This document shows, piece after piece, positions 22,618 through 33,279 of a DNA stretch of 64,000 bases. The translations under genes were made by a program, and so were the position numbers. Numbering within the stretch: the first letter of the stretch is position 1; each line of letters starts with the position of its first letter. The notes beneath the pieces are model-generated. The model saw only the letters and a list, made by a program, of their open reading frames with translations, ran no database searches and was not told the DNA's origin. Source of the DNA: Albugo candida (Eukaryota; Oomycota; Peronosporomycetes; Albuginales; Albuginaceae); contig CAJNAR010000025.1 in the NCBI GenBank assembly GCA_905220665.1, positions 62,001-126,000 of the forward strand. The letters run 5' to 3'.

Positions 22618-23022
22618 TTGGATGGATGTGTGCGGATGCGATGTAGAAGCACATCAATCACACGGGGTTGACTTCAGACCGATCGCAGGGACAGGCGGTG
22701 TGGATTCAGAAGTACGGTTGAAATGCCGTAGTATTTAGATCTTATAGGTGGCGAGTTTACGACTTGTGGGATTATGGAAAGCTGTTTGATGGTTTTGGTT
22801 TGTTACAACCGATGCAATAAATACATTATTAGGATTACGAAGATGTGAAAAGGCTGGCGATTGCAATAAGTCATTGTCCGTTCCAAAAAAAGTAATCAAA
22901 ATGATCTTCCTGCTCGCTGATGCTGTGAAGATTGGGGCATGGTTGTGTGGTGTTGTAACAGCAATACGTCTCACTGAAAGTATTCCGAGCGCTGTTTCTT
23001 CTAGTTGGCAATCACTGAATAG
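22618..23022. other. Intergenic stretch between convergent genes
   Basis: About 400 bp between convergent stops. A minus-strand frame of 79 codons (22735-22974) has no recognisable content. Nothing else was seen; it should hold two 3' UTRs. Confidence 0.4.
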
Positions 23023-23388
23023 TTACTCATCAGACTGAAAAGTAATACATTTTGTAGGCACTCTCACCGATTTATTTTCTCGTTGAACTGATTCTTCTGA
23101 CGTACGCGATGAAATCGCCCAATTTGAGCTTCTTTTTGAATCTCGTGTAGCTCCCGCTTTGGCCTCCTTGCGTAAATCTTTGACAACAGCGGCGAGAGCT
23201 TCGGGATTGACTCCTTTCTGAAGGAGTGCCATTAGTATAGCGAGAGTTTCACGGTCCAATCCTGTGTTGAGTAATTGCGATAGTTCATATACAGCTATAA
23301 AGAAAGGGTATATATCAATGGCTCGCATTTCAAAGGGTATACAGATGAACGCACTTTTCATGACTTCATGGCGATCTGTCGAACTCAT
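23023..23388 (-). CDS. MZT1: MOZART1, gamma-tubulin complex recruiting factor
   Basis: MZT1 is a small protein that binds the N-termini of gamma-tubulin complex proteins and directs the complex to microtubule-organising centres. Two exons, 23388-23355 and 23294-23023, give 101 residues with the correct frame. Splicing removes a 60-nt intron and yields [20 protein letters not shown] followed by INPEAL-like [17 protein letters not shown], which is the core of the family (human: LLEISRILNTGLD...GINPEALSSVIKELR). The family is typically 70-85 residues; a charged C-terminal tail of about 40 residues is extra. It is divergent from ALG3 with 121 bp between the start codons. Confidence 0.92.
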   Translation of the reverse strand: MSSTDRHEVMKSAFICIPFEMRAIDIYPFFIAVYELSQLLNTGLDRETLAILMALLQKGVNPEALAAVVKDLRKEAKAGATRDSKRSSNWAISSRTSEESVQRENKSVRVPTKCITFQSDE

Positions 23389-23509
23389 TGTGGGAACTTT
23401 TGTGACAATTTAGACAGTTGACTTAGACATTCCAGACAATGCAGACATGCATTGCTAGATTGACATAGCATTAACAGCCAATCTACTCGCTTTCATATTT
23501 AAGCAAATC
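23389..23509. promoter_or_regulatory. Bidirectional promoter region, MZT1 / ALG3
   Basis: Start codons of the divergent genes are 121 bp apart. No named element was recognised. Confidence 0.45.
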
Positions 23510-25385
23510 ATGATCCAGTATTCATCCCCGATGCCGAGCCTCAAAAGTGATGCAAAACGAAGCACACGTATTGATAAAGATGTGAAAACGCGAGCTCAGC
23601 ATAGCAAAATCATTTCGATATTGTATGATTGCATGTGGAGCTATCGCTACTATCCATATCTGGCGGTATTACTACTCCTGTTTGAAGCGATTATAGGATA
23701 TATAATTATTCATCGTGTTCCATGTCGGTGACCTATCCAATGCTGCTTCCAGTACTGACCCTGTAGCTGTATTGACATTTCATTAGACACTGAAATCGAC
23801 TGGAAAGCATATATGCAGCAAGTAGAAATGTTCAAAGCGGGCGAACGCGACTACAGTAATATACGCGGGAGTACAGGGCCATTAGTGTACCCTGCAGGGT
23901 TTTTGTATATCTTCGCATTGCTTCATTCCTTCACTGAAAATGGAGAGAATTTATATCGGGGTACGAGATATAATTGAGGCTATATACAGCACTAATTGGG
24001 TCACTTTTTGTCAGCTCAATTGATCTTTTTGGGGTTCTACTTGTGTACACTGGCCACAGTGATGGCCATCTACTACCGAGCACGTGTTCTTCCACCATGG
24101 GGACTCATATTTCTATGTCTCTCAAAACGTCTCCATTCCATTTATCTTCTTCGTTTATTTAATGATGGCGTCGCTATGATGCTTCTTTATATTGCAATTT
24201 ACCAGTTTGTTCGACAGAGATGGCGGATTGGCTGCTGCTTGTTCAGCTGTGCGGTGTCTGTGAAAATGAATTGTTTGCTGTTCGCTCCAGCACTTTTCTT
24301 TCTCTTGCTTCAGTCTTGTGGGTTCTTACGCACGTTGGGATACATAACAATGTGTGGAGTTATCCAGGTAAGTATTAAAGTTACGTGCTGAATGCCGCAG
24401 TCTGTTCTCAATCGATATGTAGGTGGCACTAGCACTTCCGTTCATCCGTCAGAACGCATACAGTTATTTGTCGAAAGCATTTGATTTTGACCGTGTTTTC
24501 ATGTACAAATGGACAGTCAATTGGAAGTTTTTGCCGGAGGAAATTTTCATATCAAAAGCTCTCGCAGTTGGTTTATTGTGTGCCCATTTTGTATTCTTAC
24601 TATTGTTCTTGGACAAGCATTTTAATATTTTGGGCACATTTAAGGCCGTGATGCATCGACCATGGAAAATATATGAGCCATTCCCCATCCAGTCGGAAGT
24701 CATTGTGACCACTCTATTTGTATGCAACTTTGTTGGGGTCTGCTTTTCTCGTACTATGCACTACCAATTCTACGCGTGGTACTATCTGTCATTACCATAT
24801 CTCTTATGGAAAGCCAATATGCCGCTGATTTTCAAGGTCAAAGTACTGCTTATGACGGAGTATGCTTTCAACACTTTTCCTGCGACACCTACAAGCTCAA
24901 TGATATTGCAAATGGTGAATCTATTCACATTGATATCGCTTTACTGCAGCGATGACACTACTCGGTGTGTTGTTTATTTGGACGCAGATGCTCGACTCAA
25001 TCTGATCAACTACGTCAATGAGGAATGTTTCGATGGTTCTCGGCAACTCGCATTGTACTATGGCAGCGTCACTGAAGATCTAGCAGAAGGTTCGCGCGTC
25101 GTTTCTATCGATGAACGTGAGGTTGTGCTGAGTCTCCCGCAATTGCGTTTGACTTTGGCTATTGGATTTGGAAGTAGCGCACCAGTGTCGACGGAAGGTT
25201 ACGGAAGACAGGTCTTAAAAGGTATGCTTCGTGAAGCTGCTGATGGGATTTCCGCTGGAGATACAATGGGAAAGCTTGTGAGTCGCCAGTGGCTTAAGAA
25301 GGAGAGCGTTCAAAGCGCCAACTCACCAGTAGAGAGCTCGTCGTTGCAATCATCTAATCTTCGGCATCGATCCGTTCAACCGTGA
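23510..25385 (+). CDS. ALG3: Dol-P-Man:Man5GlcNAc2-PP-Dol alpha-1,3-mannosyltransferase with C-terminal extension
   Basis: ALG3 adds the first Dol-P-Man-dependent mannose to the lipid-linked N-glycan precursor in the ER lumen. Exons are 23510-23723, 23787-23960, 24015-24367 and 24423-25385 (567 residues). Family blocks are plain: YTEIDWKAYMQQVEMF, STGPLVYPAGF, LCLSKRLHSIYLLRLFND, and KWTVNWKFLPEE. Multiple hydrophobic spans fit the GT-C topology, and the first luminal loop keeps the acidic TEIDW motif. The first donor (GT-CGGT) is weak but restores Y-TEIDW exactly. The usual protein stops near the last membrane span (about nt 24950). Here about 145 hydrophilic residues follow that have no counterpart in the family as I know it, so the tail may be a lineage-specific addition. 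Confidence 0.93.
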
Positions 25386-25932
25386 TACATTGCCGCAACA
25401 TTGCGACATTTTGGTGATTTGAGGCGCTACTTACACGAATTATCCACCGAATGTCGATGAATAAATGTAGCAATCGAGCGTTCTCTGCCGTCAAAGTAAT
25501 CGTTTTCTAACGTTGCTGATAGTTTGAATGACTGGCTTGTGACAGAGAATTATCAGACTCATTCTTTAGGCAGTGTTTCATTGTGCATTACAGGCTTCTG
25601 TTAGCACTACCGTGAGCGCCAGCCTTTCTATAGAGCCAGAAGCTGAGGTTGTAGTTATACGATAAGAATTCTCAAAGTCTTAGGGTATCGGATGTCACCA
25701 GAGCCGATGCCTTTCCGTCTTCTTGAAAAGTCGATTTGCGTGTGAAGCACTTTCAAATCTTATCGGAGCAATCAGAGGCAGAATTTTCTGCTTTTGATCA
25801 TTTTTGTCATTCTCATACGACAAAAACATCGCAACACAAAAGACCGGATTCAAGCGTCGCATTTTCACGACTATTCACTCTTATTACCGACAAATACCTT
25901 TTCATTATCGCTTTAAAGACCAAACTGCTGCG
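25386..25932. other. Intergenic stretch
   Basis: About 550 bp between two same-strand genes. The frame of the next gene is open upstream to about 25804, but without ATG before 25933. No other gene, RNA or repeat was seen. Confidence 0.4.
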
Positions 25933-27516
25933 ATGAAAGAAAGTGTTCATCAGCGTAATATCAACGAAATCAACAAATTAGATGGGTATGACTTTATCAT
26001 TGTATGCACATCCACTCCGCATCAGGCGTCATACTGGCAACATCGTCTTATGGCGACACGAGGATGCATATCGCCTTTGCGATCTCGCGTTATAGCTGTG
26101 CACGAAGACTGGCTTGGAGGAGCAGGGAATGGATTAGGAACGCTTTATGCGTATCTAAAAGCAGTCATTGCTGGACGCGAATTATACGATGTCGATTTAT
26201 CGCAACTTTTGGCGCAAGGAACAGTCAGTATCGCTTTATATCATACCGCAGGGAAGGGGACGCGTTTAGCACCATTACCTGGAAGCGAGAATAATAATAA
26301 ATCGGGCGTCAAACTTCCAGCGATGGTCCAAGTTGGATCACACATGTTACCGATGACGATACTGGAAGCTGTTATCAAGCAGACGGGAGTCTATGGAGCT
26401 AGTAGACGTGGACGTTTGTCTGTGTTTTGGGGCGATCAAGTATTTATTCCATCTGCTGCAGTCAAATACACACCAAAACATCACATTGATATTCTTGCGG
26501 CATTGGCACCCATGCCGTCTGAAAAAGAGTGGAAGGAGAAAGAACTCGATAAATATGGATTGATTGCTGTGAATCAAAAGTGTCAAGCCGCACAAGTTGA
26601 CAAGGTCACGTATGACACAGCTACACGGCTACTTTCTTCGTTGGGAGAATTGAGGTCTGTCGGCACATCACTCGGCTCCTTCAGTGTTGATGCCGATATG
26701 TTGTTTGCTTTACTTGCAGAATTTGAACCGGAATTGCGTTCTAAAAATGGGAAATTAGACAGCGATCCGCATTTTTGGATGCCGCTCACATTGACAGTTT
26801 CAGCTTATGTGGAGGTCATGCGCCAGAAAGGTATCGATGCCGACAAATCAGAGTTACACTTCACACGTATTCAGAAGATGCTCCATGAGTTTGAAAAAAC
26901 AGCAAGTAGGAAGGATTATGGTCTATTTGGATGTGTAGATGTCGGGAGTGATGTCTACTGGTGGGATTATGGACAGCTCAAGCTGTACCTGAAGAATAAT
27001 TGTCTTGTCACCAAATTCGGTGTGGAAGCCGATTGCTTACGATCTTTCTTGGGAATCAGTGAGTGTATTGAGCAAAGTAAACTCGGAGTATGCACCGATA
27101 TCGACCACTCTGCAATACTGAATTGTCAAATCTCCTCCGGTGTGATCAAGAATAGCGTATTGAGCACCGTTGTTGCTCGAGAAGTGAACGCAGAAGGATC
27201 TATTTTGATGAATGTCACCGCGCACTCAATTCAAGCGCGCCGTTGTGTTGTTTATAATGTCACAAGCGCTGAAGCAAGCGGATTGAATCTATCGGAAGGA
27301 ACTGTTTTGGTCGGAGTACTCTTACCGAGCGGAGAGAAAGTTGTTATGCAGTCCAATTTAGAGGTGTGTGGCGGAAAAGCCTGGAAGGATACACTCGAAG
27401 TCAATAAGCATTCGTTCGAAGCTATTTATGAATTAAATGCTCATGCAAATGTCTTGGAGCTCGAACAACTGCTTCAAAATGAGCACCTGAAACTACGGAA
27501 TGTAGTCTTGGCGTGA
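25933..27516 (+). CDS. Sugar-phosphate nucleotidyltransferase-like protein with beta-helix-like tail
   Basis: The 527-residue single-exon protein has a nucleotidyltransferase-like core and a C-terminal part resembling a left-handed beta-helix. Near residue 110 the string HTAGKGTRLAPLPGSENNNK, followed shortly by VKLP, resembles the nucleotide-binding signature G.GTRL.PL......K. FWGDQVFIP is the position of the metal-binding Asp. The tail (from about nt 27080) has repeating short hydrophobic strands (AILNCQI, GVIKNSVL, GSILMNV, RRCVVYNV) as in bacterial and plant NDP-sugar pyrophosphorylases. The first ATG is taken; the frame is open about 43 codons upstream, so an earlier start in an unseen exon is possible. 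The sugar substrate cannot be told from the sequence. It could also be an inactive relative of the fucose- or glucose-1-phosphate enzymes. Confidence 0.65.
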   Translation: MKESVHQRNINEINKLDGYDFIIVCTSTPHQASYWQHRLMATRGCISPLRSRVIAVHEDWLGGAGNGLGTLYAYLKAVIAGRELYDVDLSQLLAQGTVSIALYHTAGKGTRLAPLPGSENNNKSGVKLPAMVQVGSHMLPMTILEAVIKQTGVYGASRRGRLSVFWGDQVFIPSAAVKYTPKHHIDILAALAPMPSEKEWKEKELDKYGLIAVNQKCQAAQVDKVTYDTATRLLSSLGELRSVGTSLGSFSVDADMLFALLAEFEPELRSKNGKLDSDPHFWMPLTLTVSAYVEVMRQKGIDADKSELHFTRIQKMLHEFEKTASRKDYGLFGCVDVGSDVYWWDYGQLKLYLKNNCLVTKFGVEADCLRSFLGISECIEQSKLGVCTDIDHSAILNCQISSGVIKNSVLSTVVAREVNAEGSILMNVTAHSIQARRCVVYNVTSAEASGLNLSEGTVLVGVLLPSGEKVVMQSNLEVCGGKAWKDTLEVNKHSFEAIYELNAHANVLELEQLLQNEHLKLRNVVLA

Positions 27517-27599
27517 TTCGACAGTCATAGCAGTAACACCATAATAAAGTGACACGCTAATTAAGGCGATGTTGTATCTGTCTAAAAAATCGCATAGTT

Positions 27600-29339
27600 A
27601 TGAAGCCGAATGCGCTCATGTGCGTCGCCATTGTGAGCTTGATAGCGTCTTCTCTGTTCCTTGGATACTCATATGACGAAGTTGATGCGTCACCAAAGTC
27701 ACCGCAAGAGAACCTGCGTGAGAAAAAGTCGATTGTCCGTCCCAATGAAGGCGCGTTTGCGACCATTTTTTATGATTATGGTAGAGACAGCGACGACCTA
27801 CTATTGTCTGTACGAGTCCTCATGCGTTCCATCAAAGATTCCAACACCAAATACCGCAAATTTGTGCTCGTTCCTGAGGACGGATTACGTCAGAAAACAG
27901 AGAAATTATTTCGACGCGATGGCGAAATTGAGATCATTCAAGTGGACATTCCGAATGTGTTTCGTGACACCGTTCTGACCGATCGTAGAGCCCATTTGAT
28001 GCATATGCGCAACAAGCTAGCTATTTGGGATGATCCGATACTGAATGAAATGAAGCGAATCGTGTATTTGGATCCTGAGAATTTAGTGTTACAAAATATG
28101 GATGAGGTATTCGACTGTCATGATTTCTGTGCGGTAGATAATGGTCAGGCTGTCGTGTATGCCAATTCATTACTAGTCATCTCACCCGATAGTCTTCCTG
28201 TTCGGAATTTGTATGCTGATGCAATTGACAGCTTTATGATATCGGGGAGATCGTATAATTATATAGGAATCACGCAAGGTTTCATCCCTGGTCTTTTCGA
28301 AGCGTTTGAAGAGAGTCAATTGTTTTATGGATCGAGAGATCAAATTCCCAACGATATCGACGCGCCGGAAGAGAACGCAACCGATAGGGACACACAACCG
28401 TTATTGTATCGACTTCCATTTTACTATAGTATCAACCATATGGTGTACTATGAACGTTTGAATTGGGACCTTTACAAATGCAAATCAAACACAAATGGGA
28501 CTGTTTCGGCATATATCGAGCCACAAACGGATGCGCAAAATCAGCTGATTGGTAGTAGTGACGGCATTCCAGGTCCATTGCTCAGTTTCAAGTATGGCGG
28601 CGAAATTGTTCGACCCGGACTTTGGTTACCGTATGTCTATTTCTCTGTGTTTTGGCATTGGCAGGCACACCGAGCACGACTCGAGGAAAATCGTGGGCAA
28701 GAATTTGCAACTCATTTTATAGCAAATAGTATCATTTTTGGGCTTCTTTGGTACTTTTATGTGAAAATGTGTCTCAATGTATCTACAACTCGGAGTGATT
28801 CATCCATTCGACAATCTCATGGAAAAGCGCCGTCCACCTCAGCATCTACGAATCATTTGAATGCGTGGATGATGCGAATGGTATGTCGTGCTTCCTGTAA
28901 TATCTTAAGTTTCTTCTCCATGGCCCCACCGTTATCGAGCATGTTTCTTGTTATAATCATATTCCTACTTGCCATTTGTTCGGTTTCCGCAAGAATGGAG
29001 CCAATGTATGCGTTTGTGTTATGGATTTATATCGATAACTTGCTCATCTTAACCGCGTTGATCATCATTCACGTTGCAGATTCATTACGTCGCCCTAATC
29101 AGAACGGCAATACGACACGAACGCCCTCCATCTTCCTATGCAGTGCATTTTGGTCAAGCTTGAAAAAAATTCGGCTGCATACAATTCTCCTTCTGACGCT
29201 ATTGTTTTTTGTCAAACACGCGGAAATGATTAAGAATCCTGTGTTTCGTCCCGTCGTACTAATCGGTACATTAGCAGCAGTCTTGGGGTCACAAATGCAT
29301 CTTCTTTGGAAGCAGATTGTACGGTTGAAAACGCCATAA
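27600..29339 (+). CDS. GT8 (glycogenin/PGSIP-like) glycosyltransferase with multi-span tail
   Basis: The protein has 579 residues in one exon. An N-terminal hydrophobic segment (residues 5-23) acts as signal peptide or anchor. Residues 50-290 follow GT8: 'FATIFYDYG...LLLSVRVLMRSIKD' is the first strand and helix, 'AIWDDPILNEMKRIVYLDPE' the region before the metal site, and FNRP-like blocks are weak. The usual DxD (VYLDAD) reads YLDPE here. Residues 310-370 (GPLLSFKYGG.. and LPYVYFSVFWHWQ) and at least four hydrophobic segments after residue 370 match the membrane tail seen in PGSIP-like proteins of plants and protists. Donor and acceptor are unknown; a Golgi or ER cell-wall or glycan role is an inference. 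Confidence 0.75.
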   Translation: MKPNALMCVAIVSLIASSLFLGYSYDEVDASPKSPQENLREKKSIVRPNEGAFATIFYDYGRDSDDLLLSVRVLMRSIKDSNTKYRKFVLVPEDGLRQKTEKLFRRDGEIEIIQVDIPNVFRDTVLTDRRAHLMHMRNKLAIWDDPILNEMKRIVYLDPENLVLQNMDEVFDCHDFCAVDNGQAVVYANSLLVISPDSLPVRNLYADAIDSFMISGRSYNYIGITQGFIPGLFEAFEESQLFYGSRDQIPNDIDAPEENATDRDTQPLLYRLPFYYSINHMVYYERLNWDLYKCKSNTNGTVSAYIEPQTDAQNQLIGSSDGIPGPLLSFKYGGEIVRPGLWLPYVYFSVFWHWQAHRARLEENRGQEFATHFIANSIIFGLLWYFYVKMCLNVSTTRSDSSIRQSHGKAPSTSASTNHLNAWMMRMVCRASCNILSFFSMAPPLSSMFLVIIIFLLAICSVSARMEPMYAFVLWIYIDNLLILTALIIIHVADSLRRPNQNGNTTRTPSIFLCSAFWSSLKKIRLHTILLLTLLFFVKHAEMIKNPVFRPVVLIGTLAAVLGSQMHLLWKQIVRLKTP

Positions 29340-29391
29340 GGAAGATGTAGTGGAAGCGTAGTTTGAAAGTGATTTATTCGCATACTAGCAA

Positions 29392-30447
29392 TCAAAGCTT
29401 CGATTCTGTTCTTACCATCGATTCTTGTGGTACTATTTCTTCCTTCTCGGGGTCTGTTGCATTCTCAAAATCGGTAATGCGAGCCCAAAGATCTCGTACG
29501 TCTTCAATCGCGGTAGATTGAGAAGGATCGATGTTATGGCCCTTGGAACGCGTCCATTTCACCTCGCTTATCCATCCTCCATAGCTCTCATAAATCCGTC
29601 CAGATGACTTAACGTCTTCATGACAAAGATAGGCAACCAGTGGCGCTACACATTCTGGCTTTAGCTTTTCAAATAGTTCTTCCGGCATTATATTCTTCGT
29701 CATTGCCGATCCTGCCGTTGGTGCCACCATATTCACTTTGATGTTTCGGCTAGCACCTTCTTTTGCTAGAGTCTTTCCAAATCCAATGATTCCCGCCTTT
29801 GCGGCTGCATAGTTGGCTTGTCCGAATCGCCCATACAGTCCAGTTGTCGATGTTATGAGTACAACCCGACCGTACTTTTGCTTGCGTAAATGAGGCCAAG
29901 CAGCAAATGTGACCGCAAATGCTGCCAACACTCTGTTAAGACCCTTTCGATGCGATAAAGAAACAGCGTACTTCCTTTAAGATGAACATCGAGAACCGCC
30001 TTCCATTGTTCTTTGTTCATTTTCGCAAAGCTCTGATCGCGCAATATCCCCGCATTATTGACCACAATGTCGACTTTATTGTAATGTTTCAGAGCTGTTG
30101 CGACGACATTCTCACCATTTACGACTGAATTGTAGTCTGCGACTGCCTGTCCGCCTATAGTAACATCGAAACATTGGAAACTACAGTGCTGACGAACCGA
30201 TAGTGCGTACCCTTCTCTCTGATCTCTTTGACAACGTCGTCGGCAGTAGTTCCTTTCTCTGATGAAGTGATATCATTCACAATGCTACGAGCACCAAACG
30301 CAATTTATTACAATCAAAATAGATGAAGGAAAAGTAGTGTTACATGCTTGCACCCCTGGAGGCTAATAATAAAGCGTACGCACGCCCCAATCCAGCACCA
30401 GCACCCGTAACAATTGCAACTTTTCCATCAAAGCGGAGTGGCGACAT
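29392..30447 (-). CDS. Peroxisomal short-chain dehydrogenase, HSD17B4-type
   Basis: Four exons (30447-30344, 30284-30211, 30154-29972, 29921-29392) encode 296 residues in continuous frame. The sequence follows the dehydrogenase part of the peroxisomal multifunctional enzyme type 2 (D-3-hydroxyacyl-CoA dehydrogenase of beta-oxidation): [20 protein letters not shown] binds [14 protein letters not shown] is the NNAG block, and the catalytic Tyr and Lys lie in [12 protein letters not shown] preceded by the Ser in [30 protein letters not shown] and [16 protein letters not shown] are typical of this subgroup. The protein ends in -SKL, a canonical PTS1 peroxisomal import signal. The hydratase and SCP2 domains of animal HSD17B4 are absent, so it acts as a stand-alone dehydrogenase. 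It is divergent from glutamate decarboxylase with 89 bp between start codons. Confidence 0.92.
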
Positions 30448-30536
30448 CGTTTTGAAATAGCGTGGTATACACATTTTCAGTGCTGTGACATGTGAAGAAA
30501 GATCCAAAAGCTTCATTATTGACTGTTCCTTTTGCA
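30448..30536. promoter_or_regulatory. Bidirectional promoter region, SDR / GAD
   Basis: Only 89 bp separate the two start codons of these divergent genes, so both core promoters and 5' UTRs must lie here or overlap the genes. No TATA box is obvious. Confidence 0.5.
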
Positions 30537-32205
30537 ATGCAGCTTTCTTCCGATAAATTCCCGCAGAGGTTTTCCACACAAGAAGATGAAGAGCCGCCTT
30601 GTCGTCTAAGTGATGCAACGGCTCCATTGTATGGCCATCCACTTCTTTCAGCAGAGCTTCCGACAACGGAATTTCCTAAGAACACGGTGCCAGCTCGAGT
30701 TGCTCATCAGATAATCCGAGATGAATTGGCGCTGGATGGGAATCCAAAAATGAATGTACGATTGCTCTCTCTCAAAATGTGCTTTTCACTATTTTGCATC
30801 TCAGTTGGCTACATTCGTGACGACGTATATGGAGCCAGAAGCCGAAGATTTGATGGTGGAAGGGCTCCGTAAAAACTTTATTGATTTGGATGAATACCCA
30901 CAAACAGCTGAGATCCATAACCGATGCGTAACGATTCTTTCAAATCTTTATCATGCACCGCTCGGTCCGGGAGATCGAGGTACAGGGACTGGATGTGTCG
31001 GGTCTTCGGAAGCAATCATGTTGGCCGGATTGGCGCTGAAACGTCGATGGAAAGACCGTCGCATAGCTGCAGGATTGCCATATGACAACCCAAATATGGT
31101 AATGGGATCGAATGTCCAGGTATGATGTAGAACGGATTGCTTTGTGATATCGGCTAACGTGAAATTCCAAGGTTTGTTGGCACAAAATGTGCAAGTATTT
31201 CGAAATTGAGGCTCGAGAAGGTGTGTTTTGGTGACAATGACAAATAGAAAAATATTCTCAAACGTATTCGTTCATGCAGCGGATGTATCGGAAGATTGTC
31301 TTGTACTCACTGCAGAGCGCGCGGTGGCACTAGTGGACGAAAACACAATCGGTGTGTGCGCGATATTGGGAAGCACATTCAACGGCGAGTACGAAAATGT
31401 GAAAGAAATTCATGACGCCATGGTTAAAGTGAATCAAGAGCATGGTTGGGGCATACCTATTCACGTGGATGCAGCAAGTGGAGGCTTTATTGCTCCATTT
31501 CTCAATCCCGAGCTCGAGTGGGACTTTCGTCTTCCCAATGTCAAATCAATAAATGTCAGTGGACACAAATTTGGGCTTGTATATGCGGGGATTGGATGGG
31601 CTCTGTGGCGTGAGCCAGAAGATCTTCCTGCGGATCTTGTCTTTCACGTCAATTATTTGGGCGGTGATCAATCCTCATTCACCCTAAATTTCTCCAAAGG
31701 TGCTGGAAATGTGATCGCACAATATTACAACATTTTGCGCTTCGGATTTCATGGGTATCGTCTGATTATGCGGGCTTCTATGGATACAGCTGCGTATCTA
31801 CGAAGTGCACTTGTTGCCACCGGCCACTTTCGTATCGTCGACAAGCAGCACATGCCACTAGTTGCTTTCTGTCTGATCAATTCTGAGCGATACAGCTGCT
31901 TTGATATCCAAGACAAATTGAGAAGCCGTGGGTGGATTGTGCCCGCGTACAAATGTTCCAAAGGTGCACAAGGACTGACCATAATGCGTGTTGTGGTCAA
32001 GCAGAATTTTGCATACCATATGGCAAACATGCTGGTGGCAGACATCCTCCACGCAATCGAACAACTGGAAAAGCATCATGTTCTTGTTTCTGCAGCTATG
32101 AAATCATCCGATGGCGCTTCGAACCGATTTCGAGATTTGGCTCATTCGATCCGAACCAATTTGGCTCACCAGCATTCCAACGCTCGTACTGGTGGCATTT
32201 GCTAA
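30537..32205 (+). CDS. GAD: Glutamate decarboxylase
   Basis: This PLP enzyme converts glutamate to GABA and CO2. Exons are 30537-30755, 30805-31119, 31172-31220 and 31280-32205, giving 502 residues. Family blocks run the full length: [69 protein letters not shown], and the PLP-lysine segment [14 protein letters not shown]. The C-terminal tail (about 35 residues) lacks the Trp-containing calmodulin-binding motif of plant GADs. Start: the first ATG in frame; the frame upstream opens only at a GTG. The splice joints restore expected family residues (KMN-LATFV, NVQV-CWHK). It resembles the plant/bacterial type GAD, not the animal one. Confidence 0.95.
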
Positions 32206-32309
32206 GTGTATGGAATGAATGTTTTGATGTCGTAATGTAATCGATGGACGCTCAGATCTGAGTTGCCGTAATTTACTGTAAAGAGCGGAATAAAGGCCTG
32301 TGATTTATT

Positions 32310-33221
32310 TCAATTTATAAAGCGTTCGAAATCGATTCCTTGTATGCTATATCCTCGCAGTGTTCGCTTGACGATCCTAGCAAATTCGCTTGGATTACTA
32401 CGAAATAGCTCTGCCGCTTCTGTGGATGATTGTCCTTGTCACATGATTCATTCCTGCAACAAGTAGAGAGCGTACCTCTATTCAGTGGATCGTCCGAATT
32501 AGGTTCATAGAACAGATAGATCAAGCCATAAATGACCGAGTTGATGTCCAAGACTGGTTTCCAGTCTTCCCGTAGAATATTTAGACAAACATTCCCATCC
32601 AAATCAATGTTCGGATGGTATATCTGCACGAAACGATCAGATATCAAAGTGTGCTCACTGCGTACTTACCTTTGTATGACACCGGACTTTTGGAGGCTCA
32701 TGAGGATACATCTGCAAAGTACGAGCGTGAGACTCTCTTTGTTGAATACTAGCTCAGATAGCATACTGGCGGAATCCGAAAGCTAAAATTGTACGCAGCG
32801 CCTTTCCAATAGCCATTATCGACTTTTATCTTGACACAAAAATTGAAATCGGTGCGGATCGCTTTTCGTTATGGATAGGATCAGATACCTTCACGTTGAA
32901 GAGTGTCAAGTCGTTTGTATCGGGAAATGTTACGTTTGCTGCATCGCCACCATCGAGGTCTGCGATATCTGTACTCGTTTACTCCAACAAGTTTTTCTTT
33001 AGGCTGTATATCGAATAGGTCATACCTTTTTGGATTCGAATTTCGCCTGGTGTTCGTTTCTTTTCCTTACTTCCACCAATGCGTTTTCCTCGACCTACTC
33101 CTAGAATCCTGACTGGTTTCGATTTCACATCTTCTGTACTGTCTTGCCCCGCAGTCACTTTATTTGTGGAAGCATGTTGCTCCAATTTCTTCTCTTCTTG
33201 TTTAGCTCGAAGCCGAATCAT
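32310..33221 (-). CDS. UBE2M: NEDD8-conjugating enzyme UBC12
   Basis: UBC12 receives NEDD8 from the APPBP1-UBA3 E1 and passes it to cullins. Six exons (33221-33026, 32968-32889, 32829-32767, 32711-32670, 32623-32476, 32419-32310) total 639 nt, 212 residues. The active-site region YHPNIDLDGNVCLNILREDW contains the catalytic Cys and is diagnostic for UBC12, followed by KPVLDINSVIYGL and EPNSDDPLNREAAELF. The start MIRLRAKQ parallels the MIKLFSLKQQ peptide of human UBC12 that docks on UBA3. Between this peptide and the first UBC helix (GEIRIQKD) there are about 45 basic residues more than in human. The smallest intron is 46 nt. Divergent from DPH2, 58 bp away. Confidence 0.95.
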
Positions 33222-33279
33222 CGTATATCGCTCCTACAGATTGGATAGAAAATCACTGATTTTGCCCAATACAACTGCT
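33222..33279. promoter_or_regulatory. Bidirectional promoter region, UBE2M / DPH2
   Basis: The start codons of the two divergent genes are separated by 58 bp. Both promoters must share this segment or lie inside the opposite gene. An A/T-rich 'gatagaaaatcactgatttt' core is present; no named element was recognised. Confidence 0.5.
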
